NCBI GenBank assembly: GCA_030680745.1
Contig: JAUXUR010000060.1
Location: forward strand, 1-38,285
Source: Alphaproteobacteria bacterium
GTDB lineage: Bacteria > Pseudomonadota > Alphaproteobacteria > JAUXUR01
Length of the DNA: 38,285 nt
Reading direction: 5' to 3'
Shown: piece by piece, positions 16,601-25,250 of the stretch
Numbering within the stretch: position 1 is the first letter of the stretch
Layout: each line of letters begins with the position of its first letter
Notes under the pieces: generated by a model
Told to the model about the DNA's origin: nothing
What the model saw: only the letters and a program-made list of their open reading frames with translations
Database searches by the model: none
Translations under genes and position numbers: made by a program

Positions 16601-16649
16601 TTCTGACAAAAACAAACCTTCTAAAAAGAAAAAAACGAAGAAAGAATAG
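13635..16649 (+). CDS. Exported OTU-like cysteine protease with HTH-like repeats and NLS-like tail (paralogue 1)
   Basis: I do not recognise a named family for the full 1004-residue protein. It begins at GTG with AAGGAA eight bases upstream. Residues 1-21 form a Sec signal peptide (KKLFLLHILIAINTLSISFA). Residues 40-260 are helical, with a TPR-like pair near 195-250. Residues 345-570 look like an OTU/papain-type protease: NMRCFFNAIGLN with Cys368, and GVHFQALVP with His561, the His followed by an aromatic residue as in OTU enzymes. The usual DGxC is replaced by TNMRC, so activity is uncertain. Residues 610-960 hold about five helix-turn-helix-like units (for example KEIGLNFNLDGRRISEIL). The last 22 residues are KRK, ten mixed residues, then KKKKTKK, like a bipartite nuclear import signal. 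Together these suggest a secreted nuclear effector; that role is inference. Confidence 0.6.
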   Translation: MKKLFLLHILIAINTLSISFANSPQDASAVQIIDTIQQEDTAKKNWTRVTTRFKREQFLVDCDLEHHTEYSKLISIHPNNEEILNETCWKALFKLKDSYKPNEDRSNYTFAYQSMAKFLLTYNVFPQKCNTKIKQNDFLNQLINKIGQGITPRLAPHKHQKIKRWFHIYEGMLFLKYANMFAKEDRRERHIVNAYHEFTKAIELKTTKTTYLLAAEAILDYGHIPAGMTQEEAEKLAYDYIEIAETRQERPSSNRAENAQEREKQTTVEIHARPTYMIEINLLNGPKNNQEQSPENQREQLLPDVFFVTEDALLNYDYTQLIIPRRLNAAHLPVRNNPINRIGDLQEIYDIDGRRVRRQNVAGTNMRCFFNAIGLNPNGQVAQLAFFSNDPIVRYMLANEIVSAARDPDQIPIQVKTAINYDLYRMERAALDALEETRNALLLEQNPNEHFQNIALLPLQYQNLGQRGEEILEQLRRRALSLNAYNAFIDHHIGNEEMMVTLLDLQNNGNANFTSIDAIAYLNDIGIKIFTPHQEEGLTLIHEYIPENATEVAYIYHQGVHFQALVPVEDVIAENDNENELNIETENSSDLQLPDIKKLRNIYPKVVTFIYHREYEDDLVRKILYSKEHLHKKAKEIGLNFNLDGRRISEILTSNNIRNLHYVSENIKEKLLQSYLECYKNIKSKKISQKEHANAFLKRFKNDLENSIDEKKIAHILITLFREQKFDESLDQKQKNRIIRLYSKGKGFFIIRDKTGINLLTIMSILSENLNPKDYKNPINLELKKEALSEDEKNRLIIDIFQKIKKDTGKDPSISGVKNALKDYKIGYKTCERILKTNNLVQQNIKSQHISEKEQKEIKKEFNKLNPPQGKIEETYKSLAKKHNVTKGQVLDLIKNRTFESKRKKEIQDNFDKIVKAYHNLSDEQKEKPFTHIEKIVPLTKPAIRNHLEKAGLYQSNGMRGKSTINILAKNDIQPKKNKILAKRKIEDDSDKNKPSKKKKTKKE

Positions 16650-16741
16650 TATAAATTAATTTTTTATTTTACTATGTTTAACGTATTTTTTAAAAAAATT
16701 GACTTTTTGTTTAAAAAATTTATCTATTTGGAGCATTAAAA

Positions 16742-19693
16742 ATGAAACGATTTCTATTAACCCTGTTTATAATCACAATTAACACCTTGCCTATTTCTTT
16801 TGCAAATCCTCCAGAAGATGTATCTATCCTTCAACCAATGGATACGGCATTGCAAAATGACACAGCGCAAAATCAATGGACACGCGTCACGGCAAGATTT
16901 AACCCAAAAAAATTTCTTATTGATTGTGATCAAGAACATCACACTGAATATAGCAATTTAGTTTCAACAGAAAATAATAATGATGATAAAAATTTAATCG
17001 AAACGTGTTGGAAAGCGTTGTTTGATTTAAAAAATTTATATAATCAACAAATTAATTATGAAAATCGAATATTTTCATATCAATCAATGGCAAATTTATT
17101 ATTAACGTATAATATATTTCCGCCCAATTACAAAACGAAAGATGAAAAACATGAATTCATTATACAACTTATTGATCAAATTGGTTATAACGTCACACCT
17201 GCGCTTGCACCAGAAAAACATGGAAAAATAAAAAGATGGTTTCGCATTTACGAAGGAATGCTTTTTTTAAAATATGCAAATGAATTTGCATTGCCAAAAA
17301 GACGTCATAGATATATTGAAAATGCTTTTTATGAATTTTCAGAAGCGACACGATTAAAAACAACAAAAACAACCTATTTATTACTCGCTGAAACCATTTT
17401 AGATTATGGTCACATACCAAATGGAATGACACGTGAAGCAGCTGAAAAATTGGCTTATGAGTATATTGTAGAAGCTCAAAAAAGAGAAAAAAGATTACAC
17501 CAAAAAAAAGCCAATATTCGACCAAAAGAAAAATTAACGACTGTAGAAATCCATGCACGACCTACCTATATGAATGAATTAAATAATAAGAAAGCTACAA
17601 TACAAAACAATCCAATGCCATTATTGCCGAATGGTTTTCTTGTAACACAAGATGAATTGGCCGATTATGATTTCACACAATTAATTATTCCACGTCGTCA
17701 AAATATTGATGGTTTAATTATACGTAATATTGTACTCAATAGAGTAGGAGCATTGCAAGAAAATCATATTATTGATGGTCATACATTTAGACGTCAAAAT
17801 GTTGCAGGCGATAATATGCGTTGTTTCTTTAATGCAATAGGACTTAATCCAGATGGACAAATTGCACAATTAGCTTTTTTTGCCAATGATCCTATTGTTC
17901 GATATATGATTGCGAATGAAATAGTTTCTGCAACAGCAAATCCTGATCAAATACCAGCTCAAGTAAAAGAAGCTATCAATTATAATTTGTATCACACGGA
18001 GCGCACCGCATTAGATGCATTGGAAAACACCAGAAATGCTCTTTTACTTGAGCAGAATCTAAATCAGCATCTTCAAAACATTCAACTTCTTCCAGAAGAA
18101 TATCAAAACCTTGGACAACGCGGCGAAGAAATTCTTGAGCAATTGCGTATAAGGTCATTATCTCTTAACGCTTATAATGCGTTTATAAATCATTATATTG
18201 GTAATGGAGAAATGATGGCGACATTACATGATGTGCAACATAACGGTAATGCTAATTATACCTCTATTGATGCTATCGCCTATCTCGAGAATATAGGAAT
18301 CAAAATCGTTACACCCAATGAAGATGGTATATTAATACTTATTCATGAATATATTCCCCAAAATGCTGCCGAAATTGCTTACATATATCTTCAAGGTCCT
18401 CATTTTCAAGCACTTCTTCCTGTGGATAATGATAATATTATTTTAAACGAAGAACAAATGGATGTTGAAGTAGAAAATTCTTCTGATTTTCAAATACCTA
18501 CTACAGAAGAACTTAGAAAATTATACCCTAAAGTGAAAACACATTGCGGTCCTTATGATTATAATGTTGATTTTGTACGTGAAATTCTTTACGCAAAGGA
18601 ACATCTTCATAAAAGACCAAAAGAAATTGGACCACGTTTTGGATTAGACCCTCGTAGAGTAAGTGAAATATTAATAGAGCATAACATTCGAGAATATACG
18701 TATATTTCTAATGATATAAAAGAAAAAATACTTCAATCTTATTTAGAATCTTATGAAGATATTAAAAACAAAAAAATAACGATAAGGGATCTTGCAAGAG
18801 CATTTCATAATAAATTTAAAGATTTAACGAATGAAAAACAATGTATAAATTTATATGAAAAATTATTTACAAAACCAAAAATCGATGATTCCATTGATGA
18901 AAAAGAAAAAGCTAAAATTATAACACTTTATATGCAAGGAAAAAGTTTTTTTGACATTCAAAAAGAAATAGGCATAAATCTTCTAACGATTATCTCGATT
19001 CTTAGTGAAAAATTGGATCCTAAAGATTATATAAATCCTATCAATTTGACATTAGTAAAAGCAACATTATCAAAAAAAGAAAAAGAAGATTTAATTATTG
19101 ACACTTTTAATACATTAAAAAATCCTTCTGTTTTGTCTGTTAAAAATGCCCTTCAAGAAGAATATCAAATTAAAGTTGCATATAACACTTGTCAACGTAT
19201 TTTAAAAAGAGAAAATCTTGTCCCACAAAATGTAAAATCTAAACATTTATCACAAGATATACAAGAAATGATTATTGAAGAATTTAAAATGATTAACCCT
19301 GAGATTGGCAAGATACAAGATACTTATAATCGTTTAGCCCGAAAATATGATGCAACAATTATACAAATTAGACATCTTCTAACTAATGAATTAGATATTT
19401 CTCAAGGAAGAAAAAATTCTAGAGAAAACATTGATAATGTACTAAACGCTTATCATCATCTTGGTGATAAACAAAAGAAAAATCCAATTAACTTAATTAT
19501 GATCAAAACATCTTTATCAAAGGTTACAGTAATCGAAATTCTTGCATCTAACGGTCTTTTTTCGTCAAATATGAAAAGTTGCAAAAAGGGTACAACTATT
19601 CTTGTTGAAAATGATAATAACGGTAGAAAAAGCATAAAACGAAAAAGAGAAATAGAACAAGATAAGCCTGTTAAAAAAAAGAGAAAAGACTAA
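16742..19693 (+). CDS. Exported OTU-like cysteine protease with HTH-like repeats and NLS-like tail (paralogue 2)
   Basis: A 983-residue tandem paralogue of the preceding gene, 92 bases downstream, with GGAG nine bases before its ATG. It has the same order of parts: signal peptide (KRFLLTLFIITINTLPISFA), helical region, protease-like domain with Cys361 (GDNMRCFFNAIGLN) and His554 (GPHFQALLP), HTH-like units at about 608-650, 714-763, 775-830, 836-885 and 896-945, and a basic tail KRKREIEQDKPVKKKRKD (966-983). That tail is an even better match to a classical bipartite nuclear localisation signal than in paralogue 1. The middle is highly similar (GQRGEEILEQLR, SLNAYNAFI), while linkers and HTH units have drifted, so the duplication is not very recent. 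Mobile-gene remnants are absent around the pair. Confidence 0.6.
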   Translation: MKRFLLTLFIITINTLPISFANPPEDVSILQPMDTALQNDTAQNQWTRVTARFNPKKFLIDCDQEHHTEYSNLVSTENNNDDKNLIETCWKALFDLKNLYNQQINYENRIFSYQSMANLLLTYNIFPPNYKTKDEKHEFIIQLIDQIGYNVTPALAPEKHGKIKRWFRIYEGMLFLKYANEFALPKRRHRYIENAFYEFSEATRLKTTKTTYLLLAETILDYGHIPNGMTREAAEKLAYEYIVEAQKREKRLHQKKANIRPKEKLTTVEIHARPTYMNELNNKKATIQNNPMPLLPNGFLVTQDELADYDFTQLIIPRRQNIDGLIIRNIVLNRVGALQENHIIDGHTFRRQNVAGDNMRCFFNAIGLNPDGQIAQLAFFANDPIVRYMIANEIVSATANPDQIPAQVKEAINYNLYHTERTALDALENTRNALLLEQNLNQHLQNIQLLPEEYQNLGQRGEEILEQLRIRSLSLNAYNAFINHYIGNGEMMATLHDVQHNGNANYTSIDAIAYLENIGIKIVTPNEDGILILIHEYIPQNAAEIAYIYLQGPHFQALLPVDNDNIILNEEQMDVEVENSSDFQIPTTEELRKLYPKVKTHCGPYDYNVDFVREILYAKEHLHKRPKEIGPRFGLDPRRVSEILIEHNIREYTYISNDIKEKILQSYLESYEDIKNKKITIRDLARAFHNKFKDLTNEKQCINLYEKLFTKPKIDDSIDEKEKAKIITLYMQGKSFFDIQKEIGINLLTIISILSEKLDPKDYINPINLTLVKATLSKKEKEDLIIDTFNTLKNPSVLSVKNALQEEYQIKVAYNTCQRILKRENLVPQNVKSKHLSQDIQEMIIEEFKMINPEIGKIQDTYNRLARKYDATIIQIRHLLTNELDISQGRKNSRENIDNVLNAYHHLGDKQKKNPINLIMIKTSLSKVTVIEILASNGLFSSNMKSCKKGTTILVENDNNGRKSIKRKREIEQDKPVKKKRKD

Positions 19694-19723
19694 TTTTAAA
19701 AGCATAATGCTTTAAGTGAAACG

Positions 19724-19748
19724 CCACGGGGTAAGTCCCGTGGTTTTT
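19724..19748 (+). terminator. Intrinsic terminator of the effector pair
   Basis: A perfect 7-bp GC-rich stem CCACGGG-gtaagt-CCCGTGG is followed by five T on the plus strand. It lies between the end of the second paralogue (19693) and the convergent end of rsmA (19765). On the minus strand the T-run is poor, so it mainly stops plus-strand transcription, though the hairpin could protect both transcript ends. Confidence 0.85.
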
Positions 19749-19764
19749 CGTTAGAACTATAAAA

Positions 19765-20610
19765 TCATCTTAACAACTGAAGAGCTTTGGCAATATTTAA
19801 AAAATCATCTGGGCTTAAATTTTCTGCACGTAACACAGGATCAATATTTAAATCATCTAAAATTTTAATGATATCTGGATGCACTAATTTTAAACTGCCG
19901 CGAAGCATTTTGCGTCTTTGATTAAATGCCGCTGACGTTAAATTCTCAAGAATATCAACTAATGAACTTTCAGGACTTTCCTTACGTGTCACAAAATGCA
20001 CCAACGTCGAAATCACTTTAGGCGCAGGGACAAAAGCCGTAGGCGCTATGTCAAAAGCCAATGTTGGATTGGATAATAATTGAGATAAAATGGAAAGACG
20101 TCCATATTCTTTTGTATGTGGTTTTGCGGTAATACGTGTAGCAACTTCCTTTTGAAAAAGAAGCGTTAAAGATACAAATGAATCCATATGCTTGAGCCAA
20201 TTGATCAAAAGCGGCGTCGAAATATTATAAGGTAAATTTGCAACGATTTTTTTAGGCCCTGAGCATATTTGATCGTAATCAATCTCTAAAGCATCTGCTT
20301 CAATCAATCTTAAACGATCACCCACTACATCTTGTAAACTTTTTAAGGCTTCTAGGCATCGTGGATCTTTTTCAATCGCTATGACGTTCGTAGCACCTTC
20401 TAAAAATAACGCGCGTGTTAATCCACCTGGACCAGGTCCTATTTCAATAATGGGGCATTCGTTAAGTGGTTTTGCAGTGCGTGCGATACGACGTGTTAAA
20501 TTGAGATCAAGAATAAAATTCTGCCCAAATTTTTTCTGGGCAGATAATTTATGTTCCGTGATAATTTCCCGTAAGGGGGGCAGTTTTTGAAGTTCATCAA
20601 TAAACGACAT
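19765..20610 (-). CDS. rsmA: 16S rRNA (adenine1518/1519-N6)-dimethyltransferase RsmA (KsgA)
   Basis: RsmA dimethylates the two adjacent adenines in the helix 45 loop of 16S rRNA late in 30S assembly. The 281-residue protein has the family order: KKFGQNFI (26-33), SAM-binding EIGPGPGGLT (56-65), the acidic EKDPR after the second strand, ADALEIDY and the catalytic ANLPYNISTPL (NLPY at 125-128), then FQKEVATRI and the C-terminal helical domain with FNQRRKMLRGSL. Its start overlaps the surA stop by one base (TAATG), so it is the last gene of the outer-membrane operon and translationally coupled to surA, an arrangement also known in Escherichia coli around surA-pdxA-rsmA. Confidence 0.97.
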   Translation of the reverse strand: MSFIDELQKLPPLREIITEHKLSAQKKFGQNFILDLNLTRRIARTAKPLNECPIIEIGPGPGGLTRALFLEGATNVIAIEKDPRCLEALKSLQDVVGDRLRLIEADALEIDYDQICSGPKKIVANLPYNISTPLLINWLKHMDSFVSLTLLFQKEVATRITAKPHTKEYGRLSILSQLLSNPTLAFDIAPTAFVPAPKVISTLVHFVTRKESPESSLVDILENLTSAAFNQRRKMLRGSLKLVHPDIIKILDDLNIDPVLRAENLSPDDFLNIAKALQLLR

Positions 20611-21890
20611 TAGAGCCTAACATCAATATGAGTCGCTTGTTTTAAATCGCGTAAAGAACGACGTGAATACATACCTAATTGCTCATGAATTTTTTCTTCT
20701 TTAATCATTTCTTTTTGCTTAGAGGTAATATCTAATGATTCTTTTTTTTCACACAGCATCATAAAAGTAAGACCTTTATCAAGATCAAAAATAGGCGTCA
20801 CTTGATTAATACCTAATTTCAACAGAGATGATCTAATTTCTTGATTAAATTCAGAAAGCTGAACCCAACGTTCTGGTGGTTGTAATCCACCAACTTCCTT
20901 TTGAATGCGTAACATATCGTCAGGATTATTAACTTGACGTCTGTAATGATCAAATTGTCTTTTGACATCGTGTTTTTGACGTTCATCCATTTGAGCATTA
21001 AGGGGGACAAAAACTTGACGAATTTTGTAACTTTCGTCTTTTTGACTTTCATCAAGCGGATCTAATTTTTCACGAACAAAATAAATATGAAATCCATCTT
21101 GTGCTTCAAATGGTTCGGATATTTGTTTTGCTTTTAAAGAAAGCAAAGCATTGCCCAATGTTTTAAATTTTGAATGTATAATAGGTTTTGTGAGTTGATC
21201 AGGCATAACCCATCCAAGATCACCACCTTGTTCTGCCGTGAAACCTTGTGATAATTCGCGCGCTAAAGCTGAAAATTTAGCCCCTTTTTGAAGTTGTTTC
21301 ACAATATTTTGGGCAGTTATTAATGCATCTTGTTTTTTGGAAGCGTGATCAAAAGCAATGAAAATCTCGTTAAGTAAATAACGGGGTTTTGTTTTGCCAG
21401 CATCAAATTTTTTAAGCATCTGATTAATATCATGATCAGAAACAACAATTTGCGGACGAAAACGTGCTGAAATATATTTTACCCATGCGAGATCAGCACG
21501 AATCTGGTCTTTTAAAACACTTTCTCTGATACCTAATTCTTTTGTCAATTGCAATAATGCACCTACGGGTATTTGATTTTGATGTTCAATACGTTCCCAA
21601 TCTTTTGCAATTTCTTGATCATTAACATCAATTTTATATTTTAAAGATTCACGAAGTTTTAATTTTTCATCAATAAGAGATGTAAGCACTTGGGATGAAA
21701 GTTGTTGACGAAGTTCCTGCGAATCTTCCATGCCCGAAGTTGCGATTGTAAATAGAAGCCTCTCTTGAAAATCAAGCATTGTGATAGGATCATTACCCAC
21801 AACAGCAACAATGCGTAAACTATCAGCATGCACTTGTGAAAATGAAAATATAATAGAAAGTTGGATAAGTATTTTTTTAAAAATTGTCAT
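20610..21890 (-). CDS. surA: Periplasmic chaperone / peptidyl-prolyl isomerase SurA
   Basis: SurA carries unfolded outer-membrane proteins across the periplasm to the BAM complex. The 426-residue protein begins with a signal peptide cut after SQVHA (residue 22). The N-terminal chaperone domain covers about 25-160 (AVVGNDPITMLDFQERL, SLIDEKLKLRE). A parvulin domain lies at about 170-276, with RYLLNEIFIAF, the FSALARELSQG segment, EQGGDLGWV and FEAQDGFHIYFV. The region after 285 is a reduced second domain. It sits between lptD and rsmA; LptD is a main SurA client in gamma-proteobacteria, which suits the linkage. Confidence 0.92.
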   Translation of the reverse strand: MTIFKKILIQLSIIFSFSQVHADSLRIVAVVGNDPITMLDFQERLLFTIATSGMEDSQELRQQLSSQVLTSLIDEKLKLRESLKYKIDVNDQEIAKDWERIEHQNQIPVGALLQLTKELGIRESVLKDQIRADLAWVKYISARFRPQIVVSDHDINQMLKKFDAGKTKPRYLLNEIFIAFDHASKKQDALITAQNIVKQLQKGAKFSALARELSQGFTAEQGGDLGWVMPDQLTKPIIHSKFKTLGNALLSLKAKQISEPFEAQDGFHIYFVREKLDPLDESQKDESYKIRQVFVPLNAQMDERQKHDVKRQFDHYRRQVNNPDDMLRIQKEVGGLQPPERWVQLSEFNQEIRSSLLKLGINQVTPIFDLDKGLTFMMLCEKKESLDITSKQKEMIKEEKIHEQLGMYSRRSLRDLKQATHIDVRL

Positions 21891-21904
21891 AAGCTGTCCA
21901 GTAT

Positions 21905-24154
21905 TTAAAGTCCTAATGTTTTGAAGCCGATATTAAACAAAAATTCATGGCGGTCAATCTTTTTGTCATGTACAAGATTACGTTTGACAGAAAAATTCGC
22001 TGTAAAACACTCGTCGTCATAGCCTGCCCCTAGAATATAATAAAGTGTTTTTTTACGCCAAAATTTCTGCACACGTTCACCATTATCTAATATGCGCGTA
22101 CGACGACGATTAATTTCCTGCACCGCTTTGAACGTTGTTTTAAAAAAAGGTGTAATTCCTATGTTTAATGAGGGGGTTACTTGATGTGTTCTTACGAAAG
22201 GATCATCTTTTTTATTAGGATTGCCACGTAAATGAATATAACTTAAATCAAATCTAAAGCGGTTTGGCCCTATACCAAATCCAACTTCATTTCGTCTAAT
22301 GCGGTTGTTATGCGGGTTATAACGAATACGGTGAAGCAATTTAAAATAATCTACAGGTGTAAAATTAGATGAACTTACAACATCGGATAATCTTTCGTGT
22401 AGTCCACTTCCTCGGCCAAAATCTTCTGGTTCTGTAAGTTGATATAATTGGCCAATAGTAGAATCAAAAACTGTTTGTGCATTATATAAAAATTGTGTTT
22501 TAAAGGCATAATCAATTCGATTTCCACCACTTACACGGTCAAAACCTTGATACAAATTAGGGTGAAATAATTTATTTTCTGTAAACTCAAATCCTGAACT
22601 ATCATCCTGAGGTATTTTTTCTTTATTGTGACGTTTGTTTTGTCCTTTAGGCGCACTCACAAAACCGATAAGAGGCTCAATGATAAGAGCACTTTTGTTA
22701 TTTTCCAAAAGCCAAGGATAAGAAGTTACAAGTGAAAATTCAGAATATAAACGTGATGCATGACCATCGAAATGATTATATGTTTCAGGCGAAAATCCTT
22801 TTATCTGATAATAATCACTTCTAAGGGCTGCATTTGATGTTAATGTAAATCCAAAAGGTAAAATCGCTCGCTTTTCCCAAGAAGGACGGCACGAAAAAAG
22901 CTGACTTTGGGGACGAATATCGCGTGTTAGATGACGATATGTTGTATCAAAACGTATAGAACCAAATTGACCTAGATCACGAAATAAATGATATTCAGAA
23001 ATGGGCAATAAACGTTCAGATTTTTGAGGATCGTCCATTTCACGTAAGCCTTGAATTTTTTCAGCACGATACGAAAAATAATCATATTCCCATAATCCGT
23101 CTATGTAAGCATCACTCATTAAATAGTCTTTATCCCAAAAATTATAATTTTTTAGATAAAATTTTTCACTTGTATGATTATAATTAGCGCCAAACTGCCA
23201 AATATCATTAGGATGAAGATTAATTTTCCAAAATTGATGTGAATCATATTTGTGATTTAATGCTTTTTTTTCCATTATATATTTTTTAGTTAAAGGTGCA
23301 TATTCAATAGCTTTTGATTTGCCTATATATCGATCAAATTTTGTATAGGCTAAACTTGTTTCCATTGATATTTCACCATAAGGAATAAGGTGACGATAAT
23401 TATGCTTAAGTAATTTTCGACCCGTTGTTGTAAAAATCGGGGTAAAAAGCATTTCAGCACTTTCATTCATTGCCCAATAATAAGGTATATAAAAAGATAA
23501 GCCAACTTTTGATGATTGTCTATAATATGGACTCAAAAAGCCAGATTTTCGTTTCGTCTCTGGATCTGGATGCACAAAATAAGGTGTATAGGCAATTGGA
23601 ACGCCTAAAAATTCCATATAAGCATCACGATATGAAATGGTACCATTATTTTCATCATGAACAATTTTGCGAGATTTTAATTGCCATAAAGGTGCTTTTT
23701 CAGGATGTTCTTTACATAAATTACAAGGTGAATAAACACCTTTTGTAAAGATTTTTGTGTTGTCTCGTTTGAGCTCTCCAACATTTGCAACAAAACGTAC
23801 ATTCTCACTCATTCGAACTTTTAACGCTTGAACGGTGGCTTCTTTAAAATCTCCCGTTAATTCAATATAATCACCGCCATAATAAGTACCATCTTGACGT
23901 GTTAAAATGACATTGCCCGAGGCTGTAATGATGTCTTCTTTATGTTGGTATGTAAGCTTATCTGCCTTTAAAATTTCTTTTCCTTGAGTGATTTCAACAT
24001 TACCTTCAGCAATTGTTCGATCAAATGTTTTGTCATGAGATATGTCATCAGCAAGCAATAAAATAGGGTCATCATTTGATTTTATATCAAGAGCATTTAA
24101 TATATTGTTGAAACATGTAAAACATAATATAAAAAATAATAATTTTTTAATCAT
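21905..24154 (-). CDS. lptD: LPS-assembly outer-membrane protein LptD
   Basis: LptD is the beta-barrel that inserts LPS into the outer leaflet with LptE. The 749-residue protein has a signal peptide (residues 1-21, KKLLFFILCFTCFNNILNA), an N-terminal OstA/LptA-like jellyroll (about 30-150: DDISHDKTFDRTIAEGNVEI, ASGNVILT, YYGGDYIEL) and a long barrel rich in aromatic alternation. Cysteines are seen as CNLC near 144-147, one in the middle (LFSCRPSW) and one near the C-terminus (DECFTANF), so the paired disulfides of the family remain possible. It starts one base after the lptG stop and is part of the same transcript. Confidence 0.93.
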   Translation of the reverse strand: MIKKLLFFILCFTCFNNILNALDIKSNDDPILLLADDISHDKTFDRTIAEGNVEITQGKEILKADKLTYQHKEDIITASGNVILTRQDGTYYGGDYIELTGDFKEATVQALKVRMSENVRFVANVGELKRDNTKIFTKGVYSPCNLCKEHPEKAPLWQLKSRKIVHDENNGTISYRDAYMEFLGVPIAYTPYFVHPDPETKRKSGFLSPYYRQSSKVGLSFYIPYYWAMNESAEMLFTPIFTTTGRKLLKHNYRHLIPYGEISMETSLAYTKFDRYIGKSKAIEYAPLTKKYIMEKKALNHKYDSHQFWKINLHPNDIWQFGANYNHTSEKFYLKNYNFWDKDYLMSDAYIDGLWEYDYFSYRAEKIQGLREMDDPQKSERLLPISEYHLFRDLGQFGSIRFDTTYRHLTRDIRPQSQLFSCRPSWEKRAILPFGFTLTSNAALRSDYYQIKGFSPETYNHFDGHASRLYSEFSLVTSYPWLLENNKSALIIEPLIGFVSAPKGQNKRHNKEKIPQDDSSGFEFTENKLFHPNLYQGFDRVSGGNRIDYAFKTQFLYNAQTVFDSTIGQLYQLTEPEDFGRGSGLHERLSDVVSSSNFTPVDYFKLLHRIRYNPHNNRIRRNEVGFGIGPNRFRFDLSYIHLRGNPNKKDDPFVRTHQVTPSLNIGITPFFKTTFKAVQEINRRRTRILDNGERVQKFWRKKTLYYILGAGYDDECFTANFSVKRNLVHDKKIDRHEFLFNIGFKTLGL

Positions 24155-24155
24155 T

Positions 24156-25250
24156 CTATTTTTCTTCCCGATGAATTAACCACGAAAAACTAAATAAAGT
24201 TGTTGCAATAGCAGGTGTCCAGGTTGCAATCCAAATAGGTAAAGCACCTGATCCGCCAAGCGAAAAAAAGATTTGATCTAGAATATAAATTAGAAAACCA
24301 ATACCAACGCCAATGGCAAAACCCCAAAAATTAGTACCAAAGCGTGGAATATAAATCGAAAAAAGAGATCCAAAAATAACTAAAGCAATAAACAAAAGAG
24401 GAGTAGACAAAAGACCATTAAATTGAAGTTCATGATCACGTGTTGGAAAACCATGTGCCTTAAACATTGAAATAAAATGCGGTAAATCCCAAATAGCGAT
24501 TGAATCAGCTGGCGCTAAGGCATTAATAATTTCATGATGCGTTAATTTTGTAGGGAGTGCATAATTAGGCTGATGCTCAGATTTTTGACCATTATCCCAA
24601 TTTGATATCCATGCATTTTGAATATTCCATTTGCCTTCGCCCAATAAAGCTGATTGTCCGTCAATTCGTTTTGTTAATTGGTGGTTATGATCAAAATCTA
24701 AAAAATAAACCTGACTCATTGTAAACAAAGGTGGTTTTACCTCTGCTGCATGAATAATTTGATAACCTTGATCTGTTTTGGTATGCAACCAAAATCCATT
24801 AGCCGTCATTTCAATGGAAGTTTCTTTGCCTTTAATGACTGTATTTACTAAAAATTCGTGATGTTTTTTAAAATTTGATGAAATAGGGTTTAAAACTAAA
24901 ATTGAAAAAAGGCCATAAATAAAAGCAACAAAAACGCAGGGCATAATAAATTGGCGCAATGAAATGCCAGAAGCACGTGCCATAATAATTTCATGGTGTC
25001 GATTTAAAAATGAAATAGATAACATTGCACCAAACAAAACAGAAAAAGGCAATAATAATTCCATAAATTTTGGTAATTGGAGTAAAGATAATTTAAGCTC
25101 AAAAAAGAAATCAAGCTTTATTCTACTTAAAGCACGCCTTGTTTGTTCAATTGAATTTATAATGAAAGCAAGACTTGATAAACCTAAAAAAGTTAAAAAA
25201 ATCCATTTAAAATTATGTTTTGAAATGTAGAAAAAAAGTGTTTTTGACAT
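24156..25250 (-). CDS. lptG: LPS export ABC transporter permease LptG
   Basis: LptG, with LptF and the ATPase LptB, extracts LPS from the inner membrane and feeds it to the Lpt bridge. The 364-residue YjgP/YjgQ-family protein has an N-terminal pair of membrane segments (FKWIFLTFLGLSSLAFIINS, then ELLLPFSVLFGAMLSISFL), the coupling helix with EIIMARASGISLRQF, a periplasmic beta-jellyroll domain (about 130-260) and C-terminal membrane helices (LLSTPLLFIALVIFGSLFS and FAIGVGIGFLIYILDQIFF). Its start overlaps the lptF stop by one base. Order lptF-lptG is the standard one. Confidence 0.94.
   Translation of the reverse strand: MSKTLFFYISKHNFKWIFLTFLGLSSLAFIINSIEQTRRALSRIKLDFFFELKLSLLQLPKFMELLLPFSVLFGAMLSISFLNRHHEIIMARASGISLRQFIMPCVFVAFIYGLFSILVLNPISSNFKKHHEFLVNTVIKGKETSIEMTANGFWLHTKTDQGYQIIHAAEVKPPLFTMSQVYFLDFDHNHQLTKRIDGQSALLGEGKWNIQNAWISNWDNGQKSEHQPNYALPTKLTHHEIINALAPADSIAIWDLPHFISMFKAHGFPTRDHELQFNGLLSTPLLFIALVIFGSLFSIYIPRFGTNFWGFAIGVGIGFLIYILDQIFFSLGGSGALPIWIATWTPAIATTLFSFSWLIHREEK

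Noticed and set aside
16699..16726. Promoter before the second effector gene (TTGACT, 16-base gap, TATCTA)
   Set aside because: The implied start would fall on the ribosome site of the gene, leaving almost no leader; the tract is so AT-rich that such matches are expected.
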